From Modicisalibacter radicis (GTDB lineage Bacteria > Pseudomonadota > Gammaproteobacteria > Pseudomonadales > Halomonadaceae): 37,746 nucleotides of DNA. The notes beneath the pieces are model-generated. The model was not told where the DNA came from, did no database searches, and worked only from the letters and a program-made list of their open reading frames with translations. The position numbers and the translations under genes were made by a program. The stretch lies in NCBI RefSeq assembly GCF_900961225.1, contig NZ_CAAHFN010000068.1, forward strand, positions 1-37,746. The letters are read 5' to 3'. Of the stretch, positions 1 to 6,506 are shown piece after piece; position 1 is the stretch's first letter; each line of letters starts with the position of its first letter.

Positions 1-242
1 TGCCGATCATCGACCAGCTGGGCTACAGCCCGATCTGGTTCGGGATCCTGTTCGCGGTGAACATGCAGGTGTCGTTCCTGTCGCCGCCGTTCGGCCCGGC
101 CGCGTTCTACCTCAAGGGGGTGGCGCCACCGGAGGTCAGTCTCAAGGACATCTTCGTCTCGCTGCTGCCGTTCATCGCCATCCAGTTGGTGGTGCTGTTC
201 GCGCTGCTGTTCTGGCCCAACCTGGCCATGTGGCTGGTGTAA
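1..242 (+). CDS. dctM: TRAP transporter large permease subunit (DctM type), C-terminal part
   Basis: The reading frame enters from the left edge (first full codon at base 3) and stops at 240-242, leaving about 79 C-terminal residues. They contain a hydrophobic segment, the stretch VSFLSPPFGPAAFYLKGVAP and a last membrane helix ending in FWPNLAMWLV. This loop-plus-helix end is typical of DctM large subunits of TRAP transporters, which work with a DctQ subunit and a periplasmic binding protein to import organic acids with sodium. The galactonate catabolic genes that follow suggest a sugar acid as substrate; that is inference from context. The 5' part and partner subunits lie outside the window. 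Confidence 0.85.
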   Translation, partial: PIIDQLGYSPIWFGILFAVNMQVSFLSPPFGPAAFYLKGVAPPEVSLKDIFVSLLPFIAIQLVVLFALLFWPNLAMWLV

Positions 243-262
243 GGACAGGCTTCCCAAACCCA

Positions 263-326
263 TCGCGAATGAATTCGCTCCCACGAAACCCGAACGGGTG
301 TTTTGTGGGAGGGAATTTATTCCCGA
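263..326. repeat. Inverted pair of REP-like palindromes
   Basis: Two copies of a 22-bp palindromic element face each other: TCGCGAATGAATTCGCTCCCAC at 263-284 in reverse orientation, and a diverged copy at 305-326 in forward orientation (starts GTGGGAGGGAATTTATTC). They sit between the TRAP gene and dgoD, only 30 bases before the dgoD start. Related single copies occur at 1511-1532, 3253-3274 and 10880-10901. Such paired REP elements can fold as stable mRNA hairpins and affect transcript decay; that role is inferred. Confidence 0.75.
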
Positions 327-356
327 AAATGGCAACGTTTCCGAATAGGTGAAATC

Positions 357-1505
357 TTGAAAATTACCAAGCTGAAAACCTGGCAGGTGCCGCCGCGCTG
401 GCTGTTTCTCAAGATCGAGACCGACGAAGGCTGCTACGGCTGGGGCGAGCCGGTGGTGGAGGGGCGCGCGGCGACCGTCGAGGCGGCGGTGCACGAACTG
501 TCCGATTACCTGATCGGCCAGGACCCGCATCGCATCGAGCACCTCTGGAACACCCTGTACCGCGCCGGCTTCTACCGTGGCGGGCCGATCCTGATGAGTG
601 CCATCGCCGGTATCGACCAGGCGCTGTGGGACCTCAAGGGGCGCGACCTGGGCGTGCCCGTGCACCAGCTGCTGGGCGGCCGGGTGCGCGACAGGATGCG
701 CATGTACGCCTGGACCGGCGGCGACCGGCCGAGCGACGTGGGCGCCGGCGCCAAGGCACTGGTCGACCAGGGCTTCACGGCGTTCAAGATGAACGGCACG
801 CCGGAGCTGCAGATCGTCGATTCCCACGCCAAGGTCGACGAGGCGGTCTCGAGGGTCGCCGAGGCCCGCGAGGCGGTGGGTCCTGACGTCGGCATCGCCA
901 TCGACTTTCACGGCCGTGTGCACCGGCCGATGGCCAAGGCGCTGCTGCGCGAGCTCGAGCCGTATCACCCGATGTTCGTCGAGGAACCGGTGGCGCCCGA
1001 GCACCTGCCGAGCCTCAAGCACATCGCCACCGGCCTGGGCTATCCGATCGCCACCGGCGAGCGGCTGCACACGCGCTTCCAGTTCCGCGACCTGCTCGCC
1101 GAGGGCATGGTCGACATCATCCAGCCGGACCTGTCGCACTGCGGCGGGATCAGCGAGGGCCTGAAGATCGCCTCGCTGGCCTCCTGCTACGACGTGGCGC
1201 TGGCCCCGCACTGCCCGCTGGGGCCGTTGACGCTGGCGGCGTCGCTGCATGTCGATGCGGTCAGCCACAATGCCTTCATCCAGGAACAGAGCATGGGTAT
1301 CCACTACAATCGGGACAACGACGTGCTCGATTACCTGGTGGACAAGTCGGCGCTGTCGATCAAGGACGGCTTCTGCGAGATTCCGCAGGGGCCGGGCCTG
1401 GGCGTGGAGATCGACGAGGCCTTCGTCGAGGAGCGCGCCAAGGTCGGCCATCGCTGGCGCAACCCGGTATGGACGCACGAGGATGGTTCAATCGCCGAGT
1501 GGTAA
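357..1505 (+). CDS. dgoD: D-galactonate dehydratase
   Basis: An enolase-superfamily dehydratase converting D-galactonate to 2-dehydro-3-deoxy-D-galactonate. A TTG start at 357 preceded by AGGTGA (347-352) gives 382 residues, the same length as the E. coli enzyme. With that start the known E. coli positions fall exactly in register: D183 and H185 (IDFHGR), E209 (FVEEP), E235 (TGERL) and H285 (APHCPLGP). The frame stays open back to 303, but that would read through a REP element and add a non-conserved leader. It is followed by the aldolase and kinase of the same DeLey-Doudoroff pathway. The galactonate assignment is strong; a related aldonate cannot be excluded from sequence alone. Confidence 0.93.
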   Translation: MKITKLKTWQVPPRWLFLKIETDEGCYGWGEPVVEGRAATVEAAVHELSDYLIGQDPHRIEHLWNTLYRAGFYRGGPILMSAIAGIDQALWDLKGRDLGVPVHQLLGGRVRDRMRMYAWTGGDRPSDVGAGAKALVDQGFTAFKMNGTPELQIVDSHAKVDEAVSRVAEAREAVGPDVGIAIDFHGRVHRPMAKALLRELEPYHPMFVEEPVAPEHLPSLKHIATGLGYPIATGERLHTRFQFRDLLAEGMVDIIQPDLSHCGGISEGLKIASLASCYDVALAPHCPLGPLTLAASLHVDAVSHNAFIQEQSMGIHYNRDNDVLDYLVDKSALSIKDGFCEIPQGPGLGVEIDEAFVEERAKVGHRWRNPVWTHEDGSIAEW

Positions 1506-1510
1506 GCGAG

Positions 1511-1532
1511 TCGCGAGTGAATTCGCTCCCAC
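1511..1532 (-). repeat. REP-like palindrome between dgoD and dgoA
   Basis: A single copy of the 22-bp element (TCGCGAGTGAATTCGCTCCC followed by AC), in the same orientation as the copy at 263-284. It lies in the 74-bp gap between the dgoD stop and the dgoA start, so it is probably transcribed within the operon. Confidence 0.7.
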
Positions 1533-1579
1533 GAACCCCGGCCATCGATGATCACCAGACGCAACCAGGGGGAAGAATC

Positions 1580-2266
1580 ATGAACGAGACACGCCGGGCC
1601 GCACTGGATGCGGCGCTGAAGGAGCTGCCGCTGGTAGCGATCCTGCGCGGCGTCAGGCCGGACGAAATCGACGGCATCTTCGATGCGCTGGTGGAGTCGG
1701 GCTTCAAGATGATCGAGATTCCGCTCAATTCGCCGCGTCCGTGGGATAGCCTCGAGCGGATCGCCAAGCGCTGCCCGGACGACGTGGTGATCGGCGCGGG
1801 TACCGTGCTCGATCCCAATGCCTGCCAGCGCCTGGCGGATCTCGACGCGCCGCTGGTGATCACCCCCAACAGCGATCCGCTGGTGATCAGCGAAGCCGCG
1901 GCGCTGGATCTGGCGCCGATGATCGGCTGCCTGAGCCCGACCGAGGCGCTGGCTGCCGCCCAGGCCGGGGCCAAGGCGCTGAAGTTGTTCCCCGCCGGCA
2001 GCCTGGGCATCGGCTACTTCAAGGATATCAAGGCCGTCATGCCGCTCGACATGCCGATCCTCGCGGTGGGCGGCATCGACGTGCATAACATGGGCGACTG
2101 GATCGCCGCCGGAATCGACGGCTTCGGCTTCGGCGGCAGCGTCTACAAGCCCGGCTGGTCGGCCGGGGAGGTCGGCGAGAAGGCGCGCGGGCTGATCGGT
2201 GAGTGGCGGCGCATCAACGAGGGCCTGAACCAGGCCTCGGAGCTCGAGCGCGAGGCCGATGCATGA
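1580..2266 (+). CDS. dgoA: 2-dehydro-3-deoxy-6-phosphogalactonate aldolase
   Basis: A class I KDPG/KDPGal aldolase family protein of 228 residues that would split 2-dehydro-3-deoxy-6-phosphogalactonate into pyruvate and glyceraldehyde 3-phosphate. Visible family features are LVAILRGVRPDE near the N-terminus, EIPLNSP, GAGTVLD, and the Schiff-base lysine segment ALKLFPAGSLG. The ATG at 1580 follows a purine-rich GGGGGAAG site. The gene overlaps dgoK by four bases (ATGA), indicating translational coupling. It is somewhat longer than E. coli DgoA (about 205 residues), with the extra residues at the C-terminus. Location between the dehydratase and the kinase supports the galactonate rather than the gluconate version. 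Confidence 0.93.
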   Translation: MNETRRAALDAALKELPLVAILRGVRPDEIDGIFDALVESGFKMIEIPLNSPRPWDSLERIAKRCPDDVVIGAGTVLDPNACQRLADLDAPLVITPNSDPLVISEAAALDLAPMIGCLSPTEALAAAQAGAKALKLFPAGSLGIGYFKDIKAVMPLDMPILAVGGIDVHNMGDWIAAGIDGFGFGGSVYKPGWSAGEVGEKARGLIGEWRRINEGLNQASELEREADA

Positions 2267-3207
2267 GTGGAAATTCGAGCGATAGCCCCGGGCGCCTGAT
2301 CGCCATCGACTGGGGAACCAGCAACTTTCGCGCCTTCCTGGTCGATCGCGAGAGCGGCGAATGTCTCGACAGCCGGCGCTCCGAGGCCGGGTTGCGCTCG
2401 CTGTCCAGCGCCGAATTTCCGCACTACTGCGCCGCCCAGGTCGGCGACTGGCGCGAGGAAGGCGGCGCGGCGTCGGGCGCTGAAAGCGTGCCGATCTACC
2501 TGGCGGGGATGGTCGGCTCCAAGCGCGGCTGGAGCGAGGCACCGCAGCTCGACCTGCCGGTGAGTGCCGCCGACCTGGCGGCGCACGTGGTGCCGGCGCC
2601 GGGGCTGGACAACGCCTGGATCGTCCCCGGGGTGAAGATTGTCGATGCCACGCATGTCGACGTGATGCGCGGCGAGGAGATCCAGGCCTTCGGCGCGCTG
2701 TCGTTGTGCAATACCCGGGAGGCGCTGTGTTGCCTGCCGGGCACGCACAGCAAGTGGGCACGGCTCGCCGATGCCCGGCTTGTCGATTTCACCACCGCGA
2801 TGACCGGCGAGCTCTATCATGCGGTGCGCTTTCATACCCTGCCCGGCGAGCCGGCGCGGGAGTCGGCCGAGTTCGACGCGGCGGCTTTCGACCAGGGGCT
2901 CGAGGCGGCCGGCCACCCGGCGGGCATACTGCATGCGCTGTTCGAGGCGCGCAGCCGGCACCTCTATTCAGGGCTGGCCGGCGAGCAGGTGGGAAGCTTC
3001 CTGTCCGGCGTGACGATCGGCAGCGAGGTGTTGAGTCAGCGACGCATTCACCCGCAAGCCGGCGAGGTGATTCTGGTCGGTTCGACTACGCTCAACCAGC
3101 TCTATCGCCGGGCCATGACGGCGCTGGATTTCGAGGTTCGCGAAATCGATAGCGACCAGGCGACGCTGGCCGGTCTATGTGCACTCGCCGAGCGGCATGG
3201 GCATTGA
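2263..3207 (+). CDS. dgoK: 2-dehydro-3-deoxygalactonokinase
   Basis: A kinase of the ASKHA-like DgoK family, 314 residues, phosphorylating 2-dehydro-3-deoxygalactonate with ATP. The N-terminal phosphate-binding motif AIDWGTSNFRAFLVD, the CCLPGTHSKWA segment and the late GEVILVGST segment match the family. The ATG at 2263 overlaps the dgoA stop in an ATGA junction. It acts between DgoD and DgoA in the pathway although it is the last gene here. A REP element follows 45 bases after the stop, and the next gene is convergent, so this is probably the end of the operon. Confidence 0.92.
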   Translation: MSGNSSDSPGRLIAIDWGTSNFRAFLVDRESGECLDSRRSEAGLRSLSSAEFPHYCAAQVGDWREEGGAASGAESVPIYLAGMVGSKRGWSEAPQLDLPVSAADLAAHVVPAPGLDNAWIVPGVKIVDATHVDVMRGEEIQAFGALSLCNTREALCCLPGTHSKWARLADARLVDFTTAMTGELYHAVRFHTLPGEPARESAEFDAAAFDQGLEAAGHPAGILHALFEARSRHLYSGLAGEQVGSFLSGVTIGSEVLSQRRIHPQAGEVILVGSTTLNQLYRRAMTALDFEVREIDSDQATLAGLCALAERHGH

Positions 3208-3252
3208 TGATAGCGAGGACCATCTGTTCACAAGCCCTCGATGCCGGTGTGC

Positions 3253-3274
3253 GTGGGAGCGAATTTATTCGCGA
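3253..3274 (+). repeat. REP-like palindrome after dgoK
   Basis: GTGGGAGCGAATTTATTCGC followed by GA, the forward orientation of the window's REP family. It sits between the convergent dgoK and gntK. A more degenerate copy (GGTGGGACGCGTTCATTCGA, about 3345-3364) covers the gntK stop codon, so the two may form a divergent pair. Confidence 0.7.
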
Positions 3275-3355
3275 TTGAATGGCCCGGTACGGCGGCAATC
3301 GGCAACAAGTTCCCTCCCGCGGAATCCACCAGGGTGCATGGTCGGTGGGACGCGT

Positions 3356-3868
3356 TCATTCGAGACGAAGGTAACTCTCGAACTGCTCGACGATCGCCTT
3401 GGGGGATTCGCGAATGTCGATGCGGCAGGCCTCGTCGGCGGTCGGGGGCTCCAGCGTGGCGAGCTGGCTGTCGAGCATGTGTTCGCCGGCAAAGAAGTGC
3501 GAACCGCGGGTATTGAGGCGCTGCAGGAGGACCTCGCGGCTGCCGTGAAGGTAGAGAATCTTCAGCTCGGGGGCCCCTTGGCGCAGCACGTCACGATAGT
3601 GATGCTTGAGTGCTGAACAGCCGATGACCACATGTCGGCCCTCGTTTCCATAGCGCCGGTAAATGTCGGACAACGTGGCCAGCCAGCCTTCGCGATCGTC
3701 GTCGTTCAAGGGCTCTCCGCGTGACATCTTGGCGATACTGGTCGGGCTGTGATGATCGTCGGCGTCGATGAAATCGGCACCGATTGCCGCGGCGACGTCG
3801 CGCCCGATATGCGACTTTCCTGATCCCGAAACCCCCATGACCAGGATGCAATGCGATGTGGTTTCCAT
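3356..3868 (-). CDS. gntK: Gluconokinase
   Basis: A 170-residue P-loop kinase of the GntK family phosphorylating D-gluconate to 6-phosphogluconate. It shows the Walker A motif GVSGSGKS (residues 12-19), the DADDHHSP substrate segment, a GEPLNDDDR segment, CSALKHHYRD, and SHFFAGEHMLDSQ near the C-terminus, all typical of GntK. I chose ATG at 3868 (METTSHC) because it gives the family length (E. coli GntK 175 residues). An upstream in-frame ATG at 3919 would add 17 unlike residues and lies on a TGCTAGTAT sequence that resembles an extended -10 element. The gene diverges from gpgP. No gluconate transporter or GntR regulator is in view. Confidence 0.92.
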   Translation of the reverse strand: METTSHCILVMGVSGSGKSHIGRDVAAAIGADFIDADDHHSPTSIAKMSRGEPLNDDDREGWLATLSDIYRRYGNEGRHVVIGCSALKHHYRDVLRQGAPELKILYLHGSREVLLQRLNTRGSHFFAGEHMLDSQLATLEPPTADEACRIDIRESPKAIVEQFESYLRLE

Positions 3869-4008
3869 GTCCGGGGAATCACTCGTTTCTGGGTGGTAAT
3901 CTGGCCCCGATACTAGCATTTTTAAGCCGCCAATGGGCGGATTGCAGGCCCGTCAATCTGCCACTTTCGGTTAATGGTGGCGGAGGTGGGAAGGCGCCGC
4001 CCGATTCT

Positions 4009-4026
4009 GGTGCGTCGCGATGCACC
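4009..4026. promoter_or_regulatory. 18-bp dyad, possible regulator-binding site
   Basis: GGTGCGTCGCGATGCACC is palindromic at 16 of 18 positions. It lies about 120 bases upstream of the -24 element of the sigma-54 candidate, a distance usual for bacterial enhancer-binding proteins. The half-sites have the opposite order to the classic NtrC site (GCAC then GTGC), so I do not assign it to NtrC. It could equally serve gntK. Confidence 0.35.
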
Positions 4027-4144
4027 GCCTGATCCCGCTGCCCCTTTCTGGTGCCTGAACGAAGCGGAACTATCGGCTATCGTGAGGGAACGGCCGGAGT
4101 GAGCGGGTGCGCGAACCCTTGGCGGGCGCCCGATCGCTATCGGT

Positions 4145-4160
4145 TGGCACGTTCTGTGCA
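4145..4160 (+). promoter_or_regulatory. Candidate sigma-54 (-24/-12) promoter of gpgP-gpgS
   Basis: TGGCACGTTCTGTGCA matches the sigma-54 consensus TGGCACG-N4-TTGCA at all fixed positions but one. The GG (4146-4147) and GC (4158-4159) doublets have the required 10-base spacing. Transcription would begin near 4171, about 55 bases before the gpgP ATG. The match is seen in the sequence; use in vivo is inferred. Confidence 0.6.
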
Positions 4161-4225
4161 GGTTCACCGCAATGATGATGCGGCACCCACCGACTCGAGG
4201 GGGCCGCTCATTCCTGGAGGTCGTG

Positions 4226-5098
4226 ATGACGCAACCCACGCCGCAGCGCCCACGCCTGGTCTTCACCGATCTGGACGGTTCGCTGCTCGATCACTACAGC
4301 TACGACTGGTCGCCCGCTGCGCCGTGGTTGAAGCGTCTGAAGGCGACAGGGGTCCCGGTGATTCCGGTGACCAGCAAGACCCGCGCGGAGCTGATGTCGC
4401 TGCGCCTGGACCTGGGCCTCGTCGATTCGCCGTTCATCGCCGAGAACGGCGCGGTGATCGGCTTGCCGTCCAGCTGGCAGCACGCCCGGCTGGATCGCGA
4501 TCCGCGCGACTTCGAGGGCCTGTGCATCAAGACCCCCAGCGTCGACAACGACTTCCTGGTACGGCGACTCGAGGTGCTGCGCGAGCGGCTCAAGCTGCAC
4601 TATCGCTGCATGCGCGAGATGACCGTCGAGGAGGTCATGCGCGCCACCGGACTCGACGAGCCCGGCGCGCGCCAGGCGCGGGTCCGCGAGGGTAGCGAGC
4701 CGCTGCTGTGGGACGACAGCGACGAGGCGCTGGAACGTTTTCGCGGGGCCTTGCAGAACGACGGCCTGACGCTGACCCGCGGCGGACGCTTCTGGCATGT
4801 GATGGGCAACGTCGACAAGGGGCAGGCGTTGCGTTGGCTGGTGGCGCGCTTCGAGGCGCTGCGCGGCTCGACGCCCGCGACCCTGGGGCTGGGCGATGGC
4901 CCCAACGATACCTCGATGCTCGAGGCGGTGGACCAGGCGGTGCTGATTCGCGGCGAGCATCGTCAACCGGTCACGGTCGCCAATCCCCGGCTGTACCGCA
5001 CCCGGCTACCGGGCCCCGAGGGCTGGGCCGAGGGCCTGGATCACTGGCTCGGCGAGGCGATCCTCGAGCCTTCATCGGACGAGGACGAACCGGTATGA
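4226..5098 (+). CDS. gpgP: Glucosyl-3-phosphoglycerate phosphatase (HAD-IIB, MpgP/YedP family)
   Basis: A 290-residue HAD-superfamily phosphatase expected to remove phosphate from glucosyl-3-phosphoglycerate to give glucosylglycerate. HAD motif I is DLDGSLLD (residues 15-22), motif II is in VIPVTSKT (about 45-52), the conserved lysine is in NVDKGQA (K198) and motif IV is GDGPND (223-228). A mid-protein cap with WDD is typical of the mannosyl-3-phosphoglycerate phosphatase family. That family also includes GpgP enzymes, and the adjacent gene is a GpgS-type rather than an MpgS-type synthase, so I prefer the glucosyl product. The ATG at 4226 has GGAGG five bases upstream; in-frame upstream codons lack this. 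It overlaps gpgS by four bases (ATGA). Confidence 0.85.
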   Translation: MTQPTPQRPRLVFTDLDGSLLDHYSYDWSPAAPWLKRLKATGVPVIPVTSKTRAELMSLRLDLGLVDSPFIAENGAVIGLPSSWQHARLDRDPRDFEGLCIKTPSVDNDFLVRRLEVLRERLKLHYRCMREMTVEEVMRATGLDEPGARQARVREGSEPLLWDDSDEALERFRGALQNDGLTLTRGGRFWHVMGNVDKGQALRWLVARFEALRGSTPATLGLGDGPNDTSMLEAVDQAVLIRGEHRQPVTVANPRLYRTRLPGPEGWAEGLDHWLGEAILEPSSDEDEPV

Positions 5099-6315
5099 GC
5101 GATTTCTACCAGAACGGCATCATCACCAACTTCCACAACCTGACCCACCGACCGGTGGAGGCCCTCGAAGCGGACCTGGTGCGCTTCGCCCGGCGCCGGC
5201 CGATGGGCTTGATCCTGCCTTCGCTGTATTCCGAGCTCGAGGGGCCGGCGCTTGCGCACATCGTCGACGAGTTGGCGCAGGTGCCGTATCTGGACGAAAT
5301 TGTCATCGGCCTGGATCGCGCCGATCGCGAGCAGTTCCTGCATGCCCGGGAGTTCTTCTCGCGGCTGCCGCAACGCCATCGCATCCTGTGGAACGATGGG
5401 CCGCGCCTGTCGGCGCTGGATGCCGAGCTCGAGGCCGAGGGGATCTCGCCGCAGGAACCCGGCAAGGGGCGCAACGTCTGGTACTGTTGCGGCTATATGC
5501 TGGCCTCGCGGCGCAGCGAGGCGGTCGCGCTGCACGACTGCGACATCGTCACCTACGATCGCGGCCTGCTGGCGCGGCTGATCTATCCGGTGGCGCACCC
5601 GCAATTCAATTACGAATTCTGCAAGGGCTACTATTCGCGCATCGCCGACGGCAAGCTCAACGGTCGGGTCGCGCGGCTGATGGTCACGCCGTTGATTCGC
5701 GCACTGAAGAAGATCTATGGTCCGCTGCCCTATCTCGATTATCTCGACAGCTATCGCTATCCGCTGTCCGGGGAGTTCTCGATGCGCACCGACGTTCTCG
5801 ACGGCATCCGCATCCCCAGCGACTGGGGGCTGGAGATCGGCGTGCTTTCCGAGGTGCATCGCAACTATTCGACCAAGCAGCTCTGCCAGGTCGACATCGC
5901 CGATGTCTACGACCACAAGCATCAGCCGGTCTCGGAGGACGACCCGCATGCCGGGCTCAATCGCATGAGCCTGGACATCGCCAAGGCGCTGTATCGCAAG
6001 CTGGCGACCCTGGGGGTCGAGATCCACGCCGAAACCTTCCGCACCATCAAGGCGACCTACTACCGTATCGCCCTCGACATGATCGAAACCTATGACAACG
6101 ACGCGGTCATGAACGGGTTGAAGATCGATCGCCACAGCGAGGAGCAGGCCGTGGAGCTGTTTGCCTCCAATATCATGGAGGCCGGGGCGGCCTTTCTCGA
6201 CAACCCCCGCGACAAGCCGTTCATCCCCAGCTGGAACCGCGTGCAGGCGGCGGTGCCCGACCTGCTCGAGCGCATGCACGAGGCCGTCGAACTCGACAAC
6301 CAGGGCAGGGTGTAG
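5095..6315 (+). CDS. gpgS: Glucosyl-3-phosphoglycerate synthase (GT81)
   Basis: A 406-residue cytoplasmic glycosyltransferase that would join glucose from an NDP-glucose to 3-phosphoglycerate, the first step of glucosylglycerate synthesis. Recognisable parts are the GT-A start MGLILPSLYSE (37-47), the nucleotide-binding segment GKGRNVW (123-129), the metal-binding DxD in HDCDIVTYD (D148-D150), the acceptor-side GEFSMR segment and a helical C-terminal region. The length and motifs fit the GpgS group of GT81. Its start lies inside the stop of gpgP, so both proteins are probably made in step. Mannosylglycerate synthesis is the alternative, but MpgS enzymes (GT55) look different. Glucosylglycerate is known in other bacteria as a salt-stress solute, especially under nitrogen shortage. 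Confidence 0.85.
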   Translation: MSDFYQNGIITNFHNLTHRPVEALEADLVRFARRRPMGLILPSLYSELEGPALAHIVDELAQVPYLDEIVIGLDRADREQFLHAREFFSRLPQRHRILWNDGPRLSALDAELEAEGISPQEPGKGRNVWYCCGYMLASRRSEAVALHDCDIVTYDRGLLARLIYPVAHPQFNYEFCKGYYSRIADGKLNGRVARLMVTPLIRALKKIYGPLPYLDYLDSYRYPLSGEFSMRTDVLDGIRIPSDWGLEIGVLSEVHRNYSTKQLCQVDIADVYDHKHQPVSEDDPHAGLNRMSLDIAKALYRKLATLGVEIHAETFRTIKATYYRIALDMIETYDNDAVMNGLKIDRHSEEQAVELFASNIMEAGAAFLDNPRDKPFIPSWNRVQAAVPDLLERMHEAVELDNQGRV

Positions 6316-6319
6316 CCAC

Positions 6320-6368
6320 ACGAGCCACGAGCCACGAGCCACGAGCTACGGGATACGGGCTACGAGCC
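6320..6368 (+). repeat. Tandem heptamer repeat, seven units
   Basis: Seven head-to-tail 7-bp units, ACGAGCC x3, then ACGAGCT, ACGGGAT, ACGGGCT, ACGAGCC, start five bases after the gpgS stop. The outer units are identical and the middle ones diverged. The tract lies in the 191-bp gap before hrpB, with no coding frame through it. Confidence 0.85.
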
Positions 6369-6506
6369 GATCGAAGCCCTTACGGGTTACCACTCGCGGC
6401 CCGTCCAGGTCGGTTTTAGTGGGGGCGGCTCGTCGGCAGGCGTTTCCCCCGTCCGTGCCGGCGATGGTAAAAGTACCGCTTCGTTCGAAACGACCGCGAT
6501 GACCCG

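Larger units (their letters stand above)
3869..4225. promoter_or_regulatory. Divergent intergenic region between gntK and gpgP
   Basis: This 357-bp stretch has no credible gene. It should hold the promoters of both divergent units. A possible extended -10 for gntK (TGCTAGTAT on the minus strand) lies near 3909-3917. An 18-bp dyad lies at 4009-4026, another GGTGC half-site at 4050-4054, and a sigma-54-type promoter for gpgP at 4145-4160. Confidence 0.55.

Noticed and set aside
303..356. Longer N-terminus for dgoD starting at 303
   Set aside because: It would translate a REP element and break the exact match of active-site numbering with E. coli DgoD; the TTG at 357 fits.
4009..4054. NtrC binding sites upstream of gpgP
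   Set aside because: The half-sites occur as GGTGC then GCACC, opposite to the NtrC dyad, and the next GGTGC is 23 bases away, so the usual 17-bp site is not formed.
4226..6315. Mannosylglycerate pathway (MpgS/MpgP)
   Set aside because: The phosphatase family name suggests it, but the synthase matches the GpgS (GT81) pattern rather than MpgS, so glucosylglycerate is preferred.
6320..6368. CRISPR-like array
   Set aside because: Units are 7 bp with no spacers; this is a simple tandem repeat.
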